A stretch of DNA of 64,000 bases from Petrolisthes cinctipes (Eukaryota > Arthropoda > Malacostraca > Decapoda > Porcellanidae). Made by a program: the position numbers and the translations under genes. The stretch covers positions 3,609,501-3,673,500 of the forward strand of contig JAWQEG010000286.1 of NCBI GenBank assembly GCA_033782935.1. Direction: 5' to 3'. Below are positions 50,995 through 64,000 of the stretch, in pieces (the first letter of the stretch is position 1; the number at the start of each line of letters is the position of its first letter). The notes below the pieces were generated by a model. That model worked only from the letters and a program-made list of their open reading frames with translations. It had not been told where the DNA came from and did no database searches.

Positions 50995-53164
50995 TATACA
51001 GATCGCTTCTGGGACCCCTAAATATCGAATTTTCGGGTGTTTTGGGACTGAATTTGAGATATCGACTTTTTGGCACCTAAAAGATCGATTTTTAGCATGT
51101 TTTTAGCCTATATTTTGAAAATATTCTAGTACTGATTAGGCATGTACAGATTGCTTCTGGGACCCCAAAATATTGAATTTGCGGGTGTTTTGAGCCTGAA
51201 TTTGAGATATAAACGGGTACAGAAGATACATGCACATATTGACGTTGGGCACCAAAAATATCGATTTTCAGCATGTTTTGGGCCTGAATTTTAAAAATAC
51301 TCTAACACGGAGTAGGCATGTACAGATTGCTTCTGGGACCCCAAAATATTGAATTTTCGGGTGTTTTGATCCTGAATTTGAAATATAAACGGGTACTGAA
51401 GATGCATGCACATATCGACTTTTGTGCACCTAAAAGATCGATTTTCAGTATGTTTTGAGCATGTATTTTGAAAATACTCTAACACGGAGTAGGCATGTAC
51501 AGATCGCTTCTGGGACCCCTACATATCGAATTTTCGGGTGTTTTGGGACTGAATTTGAGATATCGATTTTTTGGCACCTAAAATGTCGATTTTTAGCATG
51601 TTTTTACCCTATATTTTGAAAATATTCTAGCACTGTGTAGGCATGTACAGATTGCTTCTGGGACCCCAAAATATTGAATTTTCGGGTGTTTTGAGCCTGA
51701 ATTTGAGATATAAACGGGTACAGAAGATACATGCACATATTGACTTTGGGCATCTAAAATATCGATTTTCAGCATGTTTTGGGCCTGTATTTTGAAAATA
51801 CTCTAACACTGAGTAGGCATGTACAGATTGCTTCTGGGACCCCAAAATATTGAATTTTCAGGTGTTTTGAGCCTGAATTTGAGATATAAACGGGTACTGA
51901 AGATGCATGCACATATCGACTTTTGTGCACCTAAAAGATCGATTTTCAGTATGTTTTGAGCATGTATTTTGAAAATACTCTAACACGGAGTAGGCATGTA
52001 CAGATCGCTTCTGGGAACCCTAAATATCGAATTTTTGGGTGTTTTGGGACTGAATTTGAGATATCGACTTTTTGGCACCTAAAAGATCGATTTTTAGCAT
52101 GTTTTTATCCTATATTTTGAAAATATTCTAGCACTGTACAGATTGCTTCTGGGACCCCAAAATATTGAATTTTCGGGTGTTTTGAGCCTGAATTTGAGAT
52201 ATAAACGGGTACAGAAGATACATGCACATATTGACTTTGGGCACCAAAAATATCGATTTTCAGCATGTTTTGGGCCTGAATTTTGAAAATACTCTAACAC
52301 GGAGTAGGCATGTACAGATCGCTTCTGGGACCCCAAAATATCGAATTTTCGGGTGTTTATTGCCAGAATTTGAGATATAAACGGGTACAGAAGATGCATG
52401 CACATATCGACTTTTGTGCACCTAAAAGATCGATTTTCAGGATGTTTTTGGCCTGTATTTTGAAAATACTCTAACACGGAGTAGGCATGTACAGATACCT
52501 TCTGGGACCTCTAAATATCGAATTTTCGGGTGTTTTGGGACTGAATTTGAGATATCCATTTTTTGGCACCTAAAATGTCCATTTTTAGCATGTTTTTAGC
52601 CTATATTTTGAAAATATTCTAGCACTGTGTAGGCATGTACAGATTGCTTCTGGGACCCCAAAATATTGAATTTTCGGGTGTTTTAAGCCAGAATTTGAGA
52701 TATAAACGGGTACAGAAGATACATGCACATATTGACTTTGGGCATCTAAAATATCGATTTTCAGCATGTTTTGGGCCTGTATTTTGAAAATACTCTAACA
52801 CTGTGTAGGCATGTACAGATTGCTTCTGGGACCCCAAAATATTGAATTTTCGGGTGTTTTGAGCCTGAATTTGAGATATAATCGGGTACAGAAGATACAT
52901 GCACATATTGACTTTGGGCATCTAAAATATCGATTTTCAGCATGTTTTTGGCCTGTATTTTGAAAATACTCTAACACTGAGTAGGCATGTACAGATTGCT
53001 TCTGGGACCCCAAAATAATGAATTTTCGGGTGTTTTGAGCCTGAATTTGAGATATAAACGGGTACTGAAGATGCATGCACATATCGACTTTTGTGCACCT
53101 AAAAGATCAATTTTCAGTATGTTTTGAGCATGTATTTTGAAAATACTCTAACACGGAGTAGGCA

Positions 53165-53450
53165 TGTACAGATCGCTTCTGGGACCCCTAAATATCGAAT
53201 TTTCGGGTGTTTTGGGACTGAATTTGAGATATCGACTTTTTGGCACCTAAAAGATCGATTTTTAGCATGTTTTTAGCCTATATTTTGAAAATATTCTAGT
53301 ACTGAGTAGGCATGTACAGATTGCTTCTGGGACCCAAAAATATCGAATTTTCGGGTGTTTTGGGACTGAATTTGAGATATCGACTTTTTGGCACCTAAAA
53401 GATCGATTTTTAGCATGTTTTTAGTCTATATTTTGAAAATATTCTAGCAT
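53165..53450 (+). repeat. Tandem pair of short A units
   Basis: An A2 unit at 53165-53312 is followed directly by a second A-type unit at 53313-53450 (138 bp, with the 10-bp end deletion). The second has GGGACCCAAAAATATCG in place of the usual A2 opening. Both lack the 29-bp stretch. The pair recurs with the second unit at 56476 and 60455 as part of the 3163/3979-bp duplications. Confidence 0.9.
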
Positions 53451-56400
53451 TGTACAGATTGCTTCTGGGACCCCAAAATATTGAATTTTCGGGTGTTTTG
53501 AGCCTGAATTTGAGATATAAACGGGTACTGAAGATGCATGCACATATCGACTTTTGTGCACTTAAAAGATCGATTTTCAGCATGTTTTGGGCCTGTATTT
53601 TGAAAATACTCTAACACGGAGTAGGCATGTACAGATTGCTTCTGGGACCCCAAAATATTGAATTTTCGGGTGTTTTGAGCCTGAATTTGAGATATAAACG
53701 GGTACTGAAGATGCATGCACATATCGACTTTTGTGCACTTAAAAGATCGATTTTCAGTATGTTTTGAGCATGTATTTTGAAAATATTCTAGCACTGAGTA
53801 GGCATGTACAGATTCCTTCTGGTACCCCAAAATATTAAATTTTCGGGTGTTTTGAGCCTGAATTTGAGATATAAACGGGTACAGAAGATACATGCACATA
53901 TTGACTTTGGCCATCTAAAATATCGATTTTCAGCATGTTTTGGGCCTGTATTTTGAAAATACTCTAACACTGAGTAGGCATGTACAGATTGCTTCTGGGA
54001 CCCCAAAATATTGAATTTTCGGGTGTTTTGAGCCTGAATTTGAGATATAAACGGGTACTGAAGATGCATGCACATATCGACTTTTGTGCACCTAAAAGAT
54101 CGATTTTCAGTATGTTTTGAGCATGTATTTTGAAAATACTCTAACACGGAGTAGGCATATACAGATCGCTTCTGGGACCCCTAAATATCGAATTTTCGGG
54201 TGTTTTGGGACTGAATTTGAGATATCGACTTTTTGGCACCTAAAAGATCGATTTTTAGCATGTTTTTAGCCTATATTTTGAAAATATTCTAGTACTGATT
54301 AGGCATGTACAGATTGCTTCTGGGACCCCAAAATATTGAATTTGCGGGTGTTTTGAGCCTGAATTTGAGATATAAACGGGTACAGAAGATACATGCACAT
54401 ATTGACGTTGGGCACCAAAAATATCGATTTTCAGCATGTTTTGGGCCTGAATTTTAAAAATACTCTAACACGGAGTAGGCATGTACAGATTGCTTCTGGG
54501 ACCCCAAAATATTGAATTTTCGGGTGTTTTGATCCTGAATTTGAAATATAAACGGGTACTGAAGATGCATGCACATATCGACTTTTGTGCACCTAAAAGA
54601 TCGATTTTCAGTATGTTTTGAGCATGTATTTTGAAAATACTCTAACACGGAGTAGGCATGTACAGATCGCTTCTGGGACCCCTACATATCGAATTTTCGG
54701 GTGTTTTGGGACTGAATTTGAGATATCGATTTTTTGGCACCTAAAATGTCGATTTTTAGCATGTTTTTACCCTATATTTTGAAAATATTCTAGCACTGTG
54801 TAGGCATGTACAGATTGCTTCTGGGACCCCAAAATATTGAATTTTCGGGTGTTTTGAGCCTGAATTTGAGATATAAACGGGTACAGAAGATACATGCACA
54901 TATTGACTTTGGGCATCTAAAATATCGATTTTCAGCATGTTTTGGGCCTGTATTTTGAAAATACTCTAACACTGAGTAGGCATGTACAGATTGCTTCTGG
55001 GACCCCAAAATATTGAATTTTCAGGTGTTTTGAGCCTGAATTTGAGATATAAACGGGTACTGAAGATGCATGCACATATCGACTTTTGTGCACCTAAAAG
55101 ATCGATTTTCAGTATGTTTTGAGCATGTATTTTGAAAATACTCTAACACGGAGTAGGCATGTACAGATCGCTTCTGGGAACCCTAAATATCGAATTTTTG
55201 GGTGTTTTGGGACTGAATTTGAGATATCGACTTTTTGGCACCTAAAAGATCGATTTTTAGCATGTTTTTATCCTATATTTTGAAAATATTCTAGCACTGT
55301 ACAGATTGCTTCTGGGACCCCAAAATATTGAATTTTCGGGTGTTTTGAGCCTGAATTTGAGATATAAACGGGTACAGAAGATACATGCACATATTGACTT
55401 TGGGCACCAAAAATATCGATTTTCAGCATGTTTTGGGCCTGAATTTTGAAAATACTCTAACACGGAGTAGGCATGTACAGATCGCTTCTGGGACCCCAAA
55501 ATATCGAATTTTCGGGTGTTTATTGCCAGAATTTGAGATATAAACGGGTACAGAAGATGCATGCACATATCGACTTTTGTGCACCTAAAAGATCGATTTT
55601 CAGGATGTTTTTGGCCTGTATTTTGAAAATACTCTAACACGGAGTAGGCATGTACAGATACCTTCTGGGACCTCTAAATATCGAATTTTCGGGTGTTTTG
55701 GGACTGAATTTGAGATATCCATTTTTTGGCACCTAAAATGTCCATTTTTAGCATGTTTTTAGCCTATATTTTGAAAATATTCTAGCACTGTGTAGGCATG
55801 TACAGATTGCTTCTGGGACCCCAAAATATTGAATTTTCGGGTGTTTTAAGCCAGAATTTGAGATATAAACGGGTACAGAAGATACATGCACATATTGACT
55901 TTGGGCATCTAAAATATCGATTTTCAGCATGTTTTGGGCCTGTATTTTGAAAATACTCTAACACTGTGTAGGCATGTACAGATTGCTTCTGGGACCCCAA
56001 AATATTGAATTTTCGGGTGTTTTGAGCCTGAATTTGAGATATAATCGGGTACAGAAGATACATGCACATATTGACTTTGGGCATCTAAAATATCGATTTT
56101 CAGCATGTTTTTGGCCTGTATTTTGAAAATACTCTAACACTGAGTAGGCATGTACAGATTGCTTCTGGGACCCCAAAATAATGAATTTTCGGGTGTTTTG
56201 AGCCTGAATTTGAGATATAAACGGGTACTGAAGATGCATGCACATATCGACTTTTGTGCACCTAAAAGATCAATTTTCAGTATGTTTTGAGCATGTATTT
56301 TGAAAATACTCTAACACGGAGTAGGCATGTACAGATCGCTTCTGGGACCCCTAAATATCGAATTTTCGGGTGTTTTGGGACTGAATTTGAGATATCGACT

Positions 56401-59279
56401 TTTTGGCACCTAAAAGATCGATTTTTAGCATGTTTTTAGCCTATATTTTGAAAATATTCTAGTACTGAGTAGGCATGTACAGATTGCTTCTGGGACCCAA
56501 AAATATCGAATTTTCGGGTGTTTTGGGACTGAATTTGAGATATCGACTTTTTGGCACCTAAAAGATCGATTTTTAGCATGTTTTTAGTCTATATTTTGAA
56601 AATATTCTAGCATTGTACAGATTGCTTCTGGGACCCCAAAATATTGAATTTTCGGGTGTTTTGAGCCTGAATTTGAGATATAAACGGGTACTGAAGATGC
56701 ATGCACATATCGACTTTTGTGCACTTAAAAGATCGATTTTCAGCATGTTTTGGGCCTGTATTTTGAAAATACTCTAACACGGAGTAGGCATGTACAGATT
56801 GCTTCTGGGACCCCAAAATATTGAATTTTCGGGTGTTTTGAGCCTGAATTTGAGATATAAACGGGTACTGAAGATGCATGCACATATCGACTTTTGTGCA
56901 CTTAAAAGATCGATTTTCAGTATGTTTTGAGCATGTATTTTGAAAATATTCTAGCACTGAGTAGGCATGTACAGATTCCTTCTGGTACCCCAAAATATTA
57001 AATTTTCGGGTGTTTTGAGCCTGAATTTGAGATATAAACGGGTACAGAAGATACATGCACATATTGACTTTGGCCATCTAAAATATCGATTTTCAGCATG
57101 TTTTGGGCCTGTATTTTGAAAATACTCTAACACTGAGTAGGCATGTACAGATTGCTTCTGGGACCCCAAAATATTGAATTTTCGGGTGTTTTGAGCCTGA
57201 ATTTGAGATATAAACGGGTACTGAAGATGCATGCACATATCGACTTTTGTGCACCTAAAAGATCGATTTTCAGTATGTTTTGAGCATGTTTTTTGAAAAT
57301 ACTCTAACACGGAGTAGGCATGTACAGATCGCTTCTGGGACTCCTAAATATCGAATTTTCGGGTGTTTTGGGACTGAATTTGAGATATCGACTTTTTGGC
57401 ACCTAAAAGATCGATTTTTAGCATGTTTTTAGCCTATATTTTGAAAATATTCTAGCACTGTACAGATTGCTTCTGGGACCCCAAAATATTGAATTTTCGG
57501 GTGTTTTGAGCCTGAATTTGAGATATAAACGGGTACAGAAGATACATGCACATATTGACTTTGGGCACCAAAAATATCGATTTTCAGCATGTTTTGGGCC
57601 TGAATTTTGAAAATACTCTAACACGGAGTAGGCATGTACAGATCGCTTCTGGGACCCCAAAATATCGAATTTTCGGGGGTTTAGGGCCAGAATTTGAGAT
57701 ATAAACGGGTACAGAAGATGCATGCACATATCGACTTTTGGGCACCTAAAAGATCGATTTTCAGTATGTTTTTGGGCTGTATTTTGAAAATACTCTAACA
57801 CGGAGTAGGCATGTACAGATACCTTCTGGGACCTCTAAATATCGAATTTTCGGGTGTTTTGGGACTGAATTTGAGATATCGATTTTTTGGCACCTAAAAT
57901 GTCGATTTTTAGCATGTTTTTAGCCTATATTTTGAAAATATTCTAGCACTGTGTAGGCGTGTACAGATTGCTTCTGGGACCCCAAAATATTGAATTTTCG
58001 GGTGTTTTGAGTCTGAATTTGAGATATAAACGGGTACTGAAGATGCATGCACATATCGACTTTTGTGCACCTAAAAGATCGATTTTCAGTATGTTTTGAG
58101 CATGTATTTTGAAAATACTCTAACACGGAGTAGGCATATACAGATCGCTTCTGGGAACCCTAAATATCGAATTTTCGGGTGTTTTGGGACTGAATTTGAG
58201 ATATCGACTTTTTGGCACCTAAAAGATCGATTTTTAGCATGTTTTTAGCCTATATTTTGAAAATATTCTAGTACTGATTAGGCATGTACAGATTGCTTCT
58301 GGGACCCCAAAATATTGAATTTTCGGGTGTTTTGAGCCTGAATTTGAGATATAAACGGGTACAGAAGATACATGCACATATTGACGTTGGGCACCAAAAA
58401 TATCGATTTTCAGCATGTTTTGGGCCTGAATTTTAAAAATACTCTAACACGGAGTAGGCATGTACAGATTGCTTCTGGGACCCCAAAATATTGAATTTTC
58501 GGGTGTTTTGATCCTGAATTTGAAATATAAACGGGTACTGAAGATGCATGCACATATCGACTTTTGTGCACCTAAAAGATCGATTTTCAGTATGTTTTGA
58601 GCATGTATTTTGAAAATACTCTAACACGGAGTAGGCATGTACAGATCGCTTCTGGGACCCCTACATATCGAATTTTCGGGTGTTTTGGGACTGAATTTGA
58701 GATATCGATTTTTTGGCACCTAAAATGTCGATTTTTAGCATGTTTTTACCCTATATTTTGAAAATATTCTAGCACTGTGTAGGCATGTACAGATTGCTTC
58801 TGGGACCCCAAAATATTGAATTTTCGGGTGTTTTGAGCCTGAATTTGAGATATAAACGGGTACAGAAGATACATGCACATATTGACTTTGGGCATCTAAA
58901 ATATCGATTTTCAGCATGTTTTGGGCCTGTATTTTGAAAATACTCTAACACTGAGTAGGCATGTACAGATTGCTTCTGGGACCCCAAAATATTGAATTTT
59001 CAGGTGTTTTGAGCCTGAATTTGAGATATAAACGGGTACTGAAGATGCATGCACATATCGACTTTTGTGCACCTAAAAGATCGATTTTCAGTATGTTTTG
59101 AGCATGTATTTTGAAAATACTCTAACACGGAGTAGGCATGTACAGATCCCTTCTGGGAACCCTAAATATCGAATTTTTGGGTGTTTTGGGACTGAATTTG
59201 AGATATCGACTTTTTGGCACCTAAAAGATCGATTTTTAGCTTGTTTTTAGCCTATATTTTGAAAATATTCTAGCACTGT

Positions 59280-59777
59280 ACAGATTGCTTCTGGGACCCC
59301 AAAATATTGAATTTTCGGGTGTTTTGAGCCTGAATTTGAGATATAAACGGGTACAGAAGATACATGCACATATTGACTTTAGGCATCTAAAATATCGATT
59401 TTCAGCATGTTTTGGGCCTGTATTTTGAAAATACTCTAACACGGAGTAGGCATGTACAGATTGCTTCTGGGACCCCAAATTATTGAATTTTCGGGTGTTT
59501 TGAGCCTGAATTTGAGATATAAACGGGTACTGAAGATGCATGCACATATCGACTTTTGTGCACCTAAAAGATCGATTTTCAGTATGTTTTGAGCATGTAT
59601 TTTGAAAATACTCTAACACGGAGTAGGCATGTACAGATCGCTTCTGGGGCCCCTAAAAATCTAATTTTCTGGTGTTTTGGGACTGAATTTGAGATATCGA
59701 CTTTTTGGCACCTAAAAGATCGATTTATAGCATGTTTTTAGCCTATATTTTGAAAATATTCTAGCACTGTGTAGGCA
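59280..59777 (+). repeat. Replaced segment inside the third 3163-bp copy
   Basis: At the same position the other two copies (near 52.14-52.64 and 55.30-55.80 kb) hold B2, C2 and A1-like units. Here the units are B1-like (GGCATCTAAAAT), C1-like (CTTTTGTGCACC) and A2-like (59630-59777). Flanking offsets remain 3979 bp on both sides, so the segment was swapped without a length change. The A unit carries TCTGGGGCCCCTAAAAATC and TTTTCTGGTGTTTTGGG. Confidence 0.83.
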
Positions 59778-62115
59778 TGTACAGATTGCTTCTGGGACCC
59801 CAAAATATTGAATTTTCGGGTGTTTTAAGCCAGAATTTGAGATATAAACGGGTACAGAAGATACATGCACATATTGACTTTGGGCATCTAAAATATCGAT
59901 TTTCAGCATGTTTTGGGCCTGTATTTTGAAAATACTCTAACACTGTGTAGGCATGTACAGATTGCTTCTGGGACCCCAAAATATTGAATTTTCGGGTGTT
60001 TTGAGCCTGAATTTGAGATATAATCGGGTACAGAAGATACATGCACATATTGACTTTGGGCATCTAAAATATCGATTTTCAGCATGTTTTTGGCCTGTAT
60101 TTTGAAAATACTCTAACACTGAGTAGGCATGTACAGATTGCTTCTGGGACCCCAAAATAATGAATTTTCGGGTGTTTTGAGCCTGAATTTGAGATATAAA
60201 CGGGTACTGAAGATGCATGCACATATCGACTTTTGTGCACCTAAAAGATCAATTTTCAGTATGTTTTGAGCATGTATTTTGAAAATACTCTAACACGGAG
60301 TAGGCATGTACAGATCGCTTCTGGGACCCCTAAATATCGAATTTTCGGGTGTTTTGGGACTGAATTTGAGATATCGACTTTTTGGCACCTAAAAGATCGA
60401 TTTTTAGCATGTTTTTAGCCTATATTTTGAAAATATTCTAGTACTGAGTAGGCATGTACAGATTGCTTCTGGGACCCAAAAATATCGAATTTTCGGGTGT
60501 TTTGGGACTGAATTTGAGATATCGACTTTTTGGCACCTAAAAGATCGATTTTTAGCATGTTTTTAGTCTATATTTTGAAAATATTCTAGCATTGTACAGA
60601 TTGCTTCTGGGACCCCAAAATATTGAATTTTCGGGTGTTTTGAGCCTGAATTTGAGATATAAACGGGTACTGAAGATGCATGCACATATCGACTTTTGTG
60701 CACTTAAAAGATCGATTTTCAGCATGTTTTGGGCCTGTATTTTGAAAATACTCTAACACGGAGTAGGCATGTACAGATTGCTTCTGGGACCCCAAAATAT
60801 TGAATTTTCGGGTGTTTTGAGCCTGAATTTGAGATATAAACGGGTACTGAAGATGCATGCACATATCGACTTTTGTGCACTTAAAAGATCGATTTTCAGT
60901 ATGTTTTGAGCATGTATTTTGAAAATATTCTAGCACTGAGTAGGCATGTACAGATTCCTTCTGGTACCCCAAAATATTAAATTTTCGGGTGTTTTGAGCC
61001 TGAATTTGAGATATAAACGGGTACAGAAGATACATGCACATATTGACTTTGGCCATCTAAAATATCGATTTTCAGCATGTTTTGGGCCTGTATTTTGAAA
61101 ATACTCTAACACTGAGTAGGCATGTACAGATTGCTTCTGGGACCCCAAAATATTGAATTTTCGGGTGTTTTGAGCCTGAATTTGAGATATAAACGGGTAC
61201 TGAAGATGCATGCACATATCGACTTTTGTGCACCTAAAAGATCGATTTTCAGTATGTTTTGAGCATGTTTTTTGAAAATACTCTAACACGGAGTAGGCAT
61301 GTACAGATCGCTTCTGGGACCCCTAAATATCGAATTTTCGGGTGTTTTGGGACTGAATTTGAGATATCGACTTTTTGGCACCTAAAAGATCGATTTTTAG
61401 CATGTTTTTAGCCTATATTTTGAAAATATTCTAGCACTGTACAGATTGCTTCTGGGACCCCAAAATATTGAATTTTCGGGGGTTTTGAGCCTGAATTTGA
61501 GATATAAACGGGTACAGAAGATACATGCACATATTGACTTTGGGCACCAAAAATATCGATTTTCAGCATGTTTTGGGCCTGAATTTTGAAAATACTCTAA
61601 CACGGAGTAGGCATGTACAGATCGCTTCTGGGACCCCAAAATATCGAATTTTCGGGGGTTTAGGGCCAGAATTTGAGATATAAACGGGTACAGAAGATGC
61701 ATGCACATATCGACTTTTGGGCACCTAAAAGATCGATTTTCAGTATGTTTTTGGGCTGTATTTTGAAAATGCTCTAACACGGAGTAGGCATGTACAGATA
61801 CCTTCTGGGACCTCTAAATATCGAATTTTCGGGTGTTTTGGGACTGAATTTGAGATATCGATTTTTTGGCACCTAAAATGTCGATTTTTACCATGTTTTT
61901 AGCCTATATTTTGAAAATATTCTAGCACTGTGTAGGCATGCACAGATTGCTTCTGGGACCCGAAAATATTGAATTTTCGGGTGTTTTGAGCCTGAATTTG
62001 AGATATAAACGGGTACTGAAGATGCATGCACATATCGACTTTTGTGCACCTAAAAGATCGATTTTCAGTATGTTTTGAGCATGTATTTTGAAAATACTCT
62101 AACACGGAGTAGGCA

Positions 62116-64000
62116 TGTACAGATCGCTTCTGGGACCCCTAAATATCGAATTTTCGGGTGTTTTGGGACTGAATTTGAGATATCGACTTTTTGGCACCTA
62201 AAAGATCGATTTTTAGCATGTTTTTAGCCTATATTTTGAAAATATTCTAGCACTGAGTAGGCAAGTACAGATTGCTTCTGGGACCCCAAAATATTGAATT
62301 TTCGGTTGTTTTGAGCCTGAATTTGAGATATAAACGGGTACACACGATACATGCACATATTGACTTTGGGCACCAAAAATATCGATTTTCAGCATGTTTT
62401 GGGCCTGAATTTTGAAAATACTCTAACACGGAGTAGGCATGTACAGATCGCTTCTGGGACCCCAAAATATCGAATTTTCGGGTGTTTAGGGCCAGAATTT
62501 GAGATATAAACGGGTACAGAAGATGCATGCACATATCGACTTTTGGGCACCTAAAAGATCGATTTTCAGTATGTTTTTGGCCTGTATTTTGAAAATACTC
62601 TAACACGGAGTAGACATGTATAGATACCTTCTGGGACCTCTAAATATCGAATTTTCGGGTGTTTTGGGACTGAATTTGAGATATCGAATTTTTGGCACCT
62701 AAAATGTCGATTTTTAGCATGTTTTTAGCCTATATTTTGAAAATATTCTAGCACTGAGTAGGCATGTACAAATTGCTTCTGGAACCCCAAAATATTGAAT
62801 TTTCGGGTGTTTTGAGCCTGAATTTGAGATATAAACGGGTACAGAAGATACATGCACATATTGACTTTGGGCACCAAAAATATCGATTTTCAGCATGTTT
62901 TGGGCCTGAATTTTGAAAATACTCTAACACAGAGTAGGCATGTACAGATCGCTTCTGGGACCCAAAAATATCGAATTTTCTGGTCTTTTGAGCCTGAATT
63001 TGAGATATAAACGGGTACTGAAGATGCATGCACATATCGACTTTTGTGCACCTAAAAGATTGATTTTCAGCATGTTTTGGGCCTGAATTTTGAAAATACT
63101 CTAACACGGAGTAGGCATGTACAAATCGCTTCTGGGACCCCAAAATATCGAATTTTCGGGTGTTTAGGGCCTGAATTTGAGATATAAACGGGTACAGAAG
63201 ATACATTCACATATTGACTTTGGGCATCTAAAATATCGATTTTCAGCATGTTTTGGGCCTGTATTTTGAAAATACTCTAACACTGAGTAGGCATGTACAG
63301 ATTGCTTCTGGGACCCCAAAATATTGAATTTTCGGGTGTTTTGAGCCTGAATTTGAGATATAAACGGGTACTGAAGATGCATGCACATATCGACTTTTGT
63401 GCACCTAAAAGATCGATTTTCAGTATGTTTTGAGCATGTATTTTGAAAATACTCTAACACGGAGTAGGCATGTACAGATCACTTCTGGGACCCCAAAATA
63501 TTGAATTTTCGGGTGTTTTGGGACTGAATTTGAGATATCGACTTTAAGGCACCTAAAATATCGATTTTCAGCATGTTTTTAGCCTATATTTTAAAAATAT
63601 TCTAGCACTGAGTAGGCATGTACAGATTGTTTCTGGGACCCCAAAATATTGAATTTTCGGGTGTTTTGAGCCTGAATTTGAGATATAAACGGGTACAGAA
63701 GATACATGCACATATTGACTTTGGGCACCAAAAATATCGATTTTCAGCATGTTTTGGGCCTGAATTTTGAAAATACTCTAACACGGAGTAGGCATGTACA
63801 GATCGCTTCTGGGACCCCAAAATATCGAATTTTCGGGTGTTTAGGGCCAGAATTTGAGATATAAACGGGTACAGAAGATGCATGCACATATCGACTTTTG
63901 GGCACCTAAAAGATCGATTTTCAGTATGTTTTTGGCCTGTATTTTGAAAATACTCTAACACGGAGTAGACATGTACAGATACCTTCTGGGACCTCTAAAT
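62116..64000. repeat. Irregular end of the window with hybrid monomers
   Basis: A units are at 62116, 62617 and 63471. Between 62941 and 63293 two monomers combine markers of different subtypes: a C1-like middle (CTTTTGTGCACC) with a B2-like end (GGGCCTGAATTTTG), then a C2-like start (GTGTTTAGGGCCTG) with a B1-like second half (GGGCATCTAAAAT). The A unit at 63471 carries CTTTAAGGCACC and AAAATATCGATTTTCAGC, also B-like. The array continues past the window edge. Confidence 0.85.

Larger units (their letters stand above)
50995..62115. repeat. Three copies of a 3163-bp block, the last offset by an 816-bp insertion
   Basis: 50995-54157 recurs at 54158-57.3 kb (offset 3163). The latter recurs at 58137-61.3 kb (offset 3979), because about 816 bp lies between at 57.3-58.1 kb; that insertion itself recurs at 61.3-62.1 kb. 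Shared markers include CTAGTACTGATTAGGCA, GACGTTGGGCACC, GATCCTGAATTTGAAATA, TATAATCGGGTACAG and GATTCCTTCTGGTACCCC. The first two copies look nearly identical; one visible change is GCATGTATTTTG near 54123 against GCATGTTTTTTG near 57286. Confidence 0.91.
1..64000. repeat. Satellite DNA array filling the entire window
   Basis: Every part of the window is made of related monomers starting at TGTACAGAT and ending in GTAGGCA, all in the same orientation. Unit lengths are 148, 176 and 177 bp, with recurrent variants shortened by 8 or 10 bp. Landmarks such as CTTCTGGGACC, TTTTCGGGTGTTTT, GAATTTGAGATAT and TTTTGAAAATA recur from the first to the last base. No unique sequence, transposable element, inversion or N gap is visible. 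At about 500 bp per trimer the window holds roughly 125-130 trimers (an estimate, not a count). Nested multi-kb duplications show the array evolves by unequal exchange. A centromeric or other heterochromatic role is typical of such arrays but is not shown by the sequence. The family is not recognised. Confidence 0.98.

Noticed and set aside
1..64000. Hundreds of open reading frames of 60-225 codons, nearly all on the minus strand
   Set aside because: They repeat one 59-residue pattern in step with the monomers, end at the A units, and share no recognisable domain. Frames persist because 177 and 501 are multiples of three. Variants between copies ignore codon position, and there is no start context, promoter or unique sequence around them.
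1..64000. CRISPR array
   Set aside because: Repeats are 148-177 bp with no unique spacers, and adjacent units are related along their full length.
1..64000. A known satellite such as primate alpha satellite, maize knob 180-bp or Arabidopsis 178-bp repeat
   Set aside because: The similar monomer length is not enough. I do not recognise the sequence motifs of those families here, so I give no family or species name. A database search would settle it.

Overview
The whole 64 kb window is one uninterrupted head-to-tail tandem satellite array. I see no protein-coding gene, tRNA, rRNA, CRISPR array, transposon or unique sequence anywhere in it, and no inversion: every monomer reads in the same direction. 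This points to a eukaryotic nuclear genome (centromeric, pericentromeric, subtelomeric or knob-like heterochromatin) assembled from long reads. I do not recognise the satellite family and cannot name the species. A representative monomer has about 37% GC (hand count).

The repeat has at least five nested levels. (1) An ancestral unit of about 88 bp. (2) A 176-177 bp monomer made of two diverged 88-bp halves. (3) A trimer of about 501 bp built from a short monomer A (148 bp) and two full monomers B (176 bp) and C (177 bp). (4) A hexamer of about 1002 bp, A1-B1-C1-A2-B2-C2, best seen at 10282-11283. (5) Multi-kilobase blocks of several trimers that are themselves duplicated at offsets of 4472/3478, 7678, 1996, 6175, 4475, 2635, 1651, 3332, 2318, 2904, 1502, 3163 and 3979 bp. 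Some of these copies are almost identical.

Layout: 1-7010, a 4472-bp block plus a second copy missing about 994 bp. 7011-13560, regular hexamers including a 1996-bp tandem duplication. 13561-18960, a mosaic of copies of flanking blocks. 18961-27911, two tandem copies of a 4475-bp block. 27912-30554, a partial copy of the preceding block. 30555-37218, two tandem copies of a 3332-bp block. 37219-38218, ordinary trimers. 38219-48490, copies of 2318 and 2904 bp marked by a divergent monomer and 87-bp half-monomers. 48491-50994, a 1502-bp duplication. 50995-62115, three copies of a 3163-bp block with an 816-bp insertion. 62116-64000, irregular hybrid monomers.

Short open reading frames recur on the minus strand because the 501-bp trimer and 177-bp monomer are multiples of three. 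They are by-products of the repeat, not genes. The most informative signals are structural: the internal 88-bp dimer, deletions flanked by short direct repeats that explain the length variants, half-monomer recombinants, subtype differences at CpG/TpG sites, and a patch near 59.6 kb whose variants match units near 4.0 and 6.9 kb.
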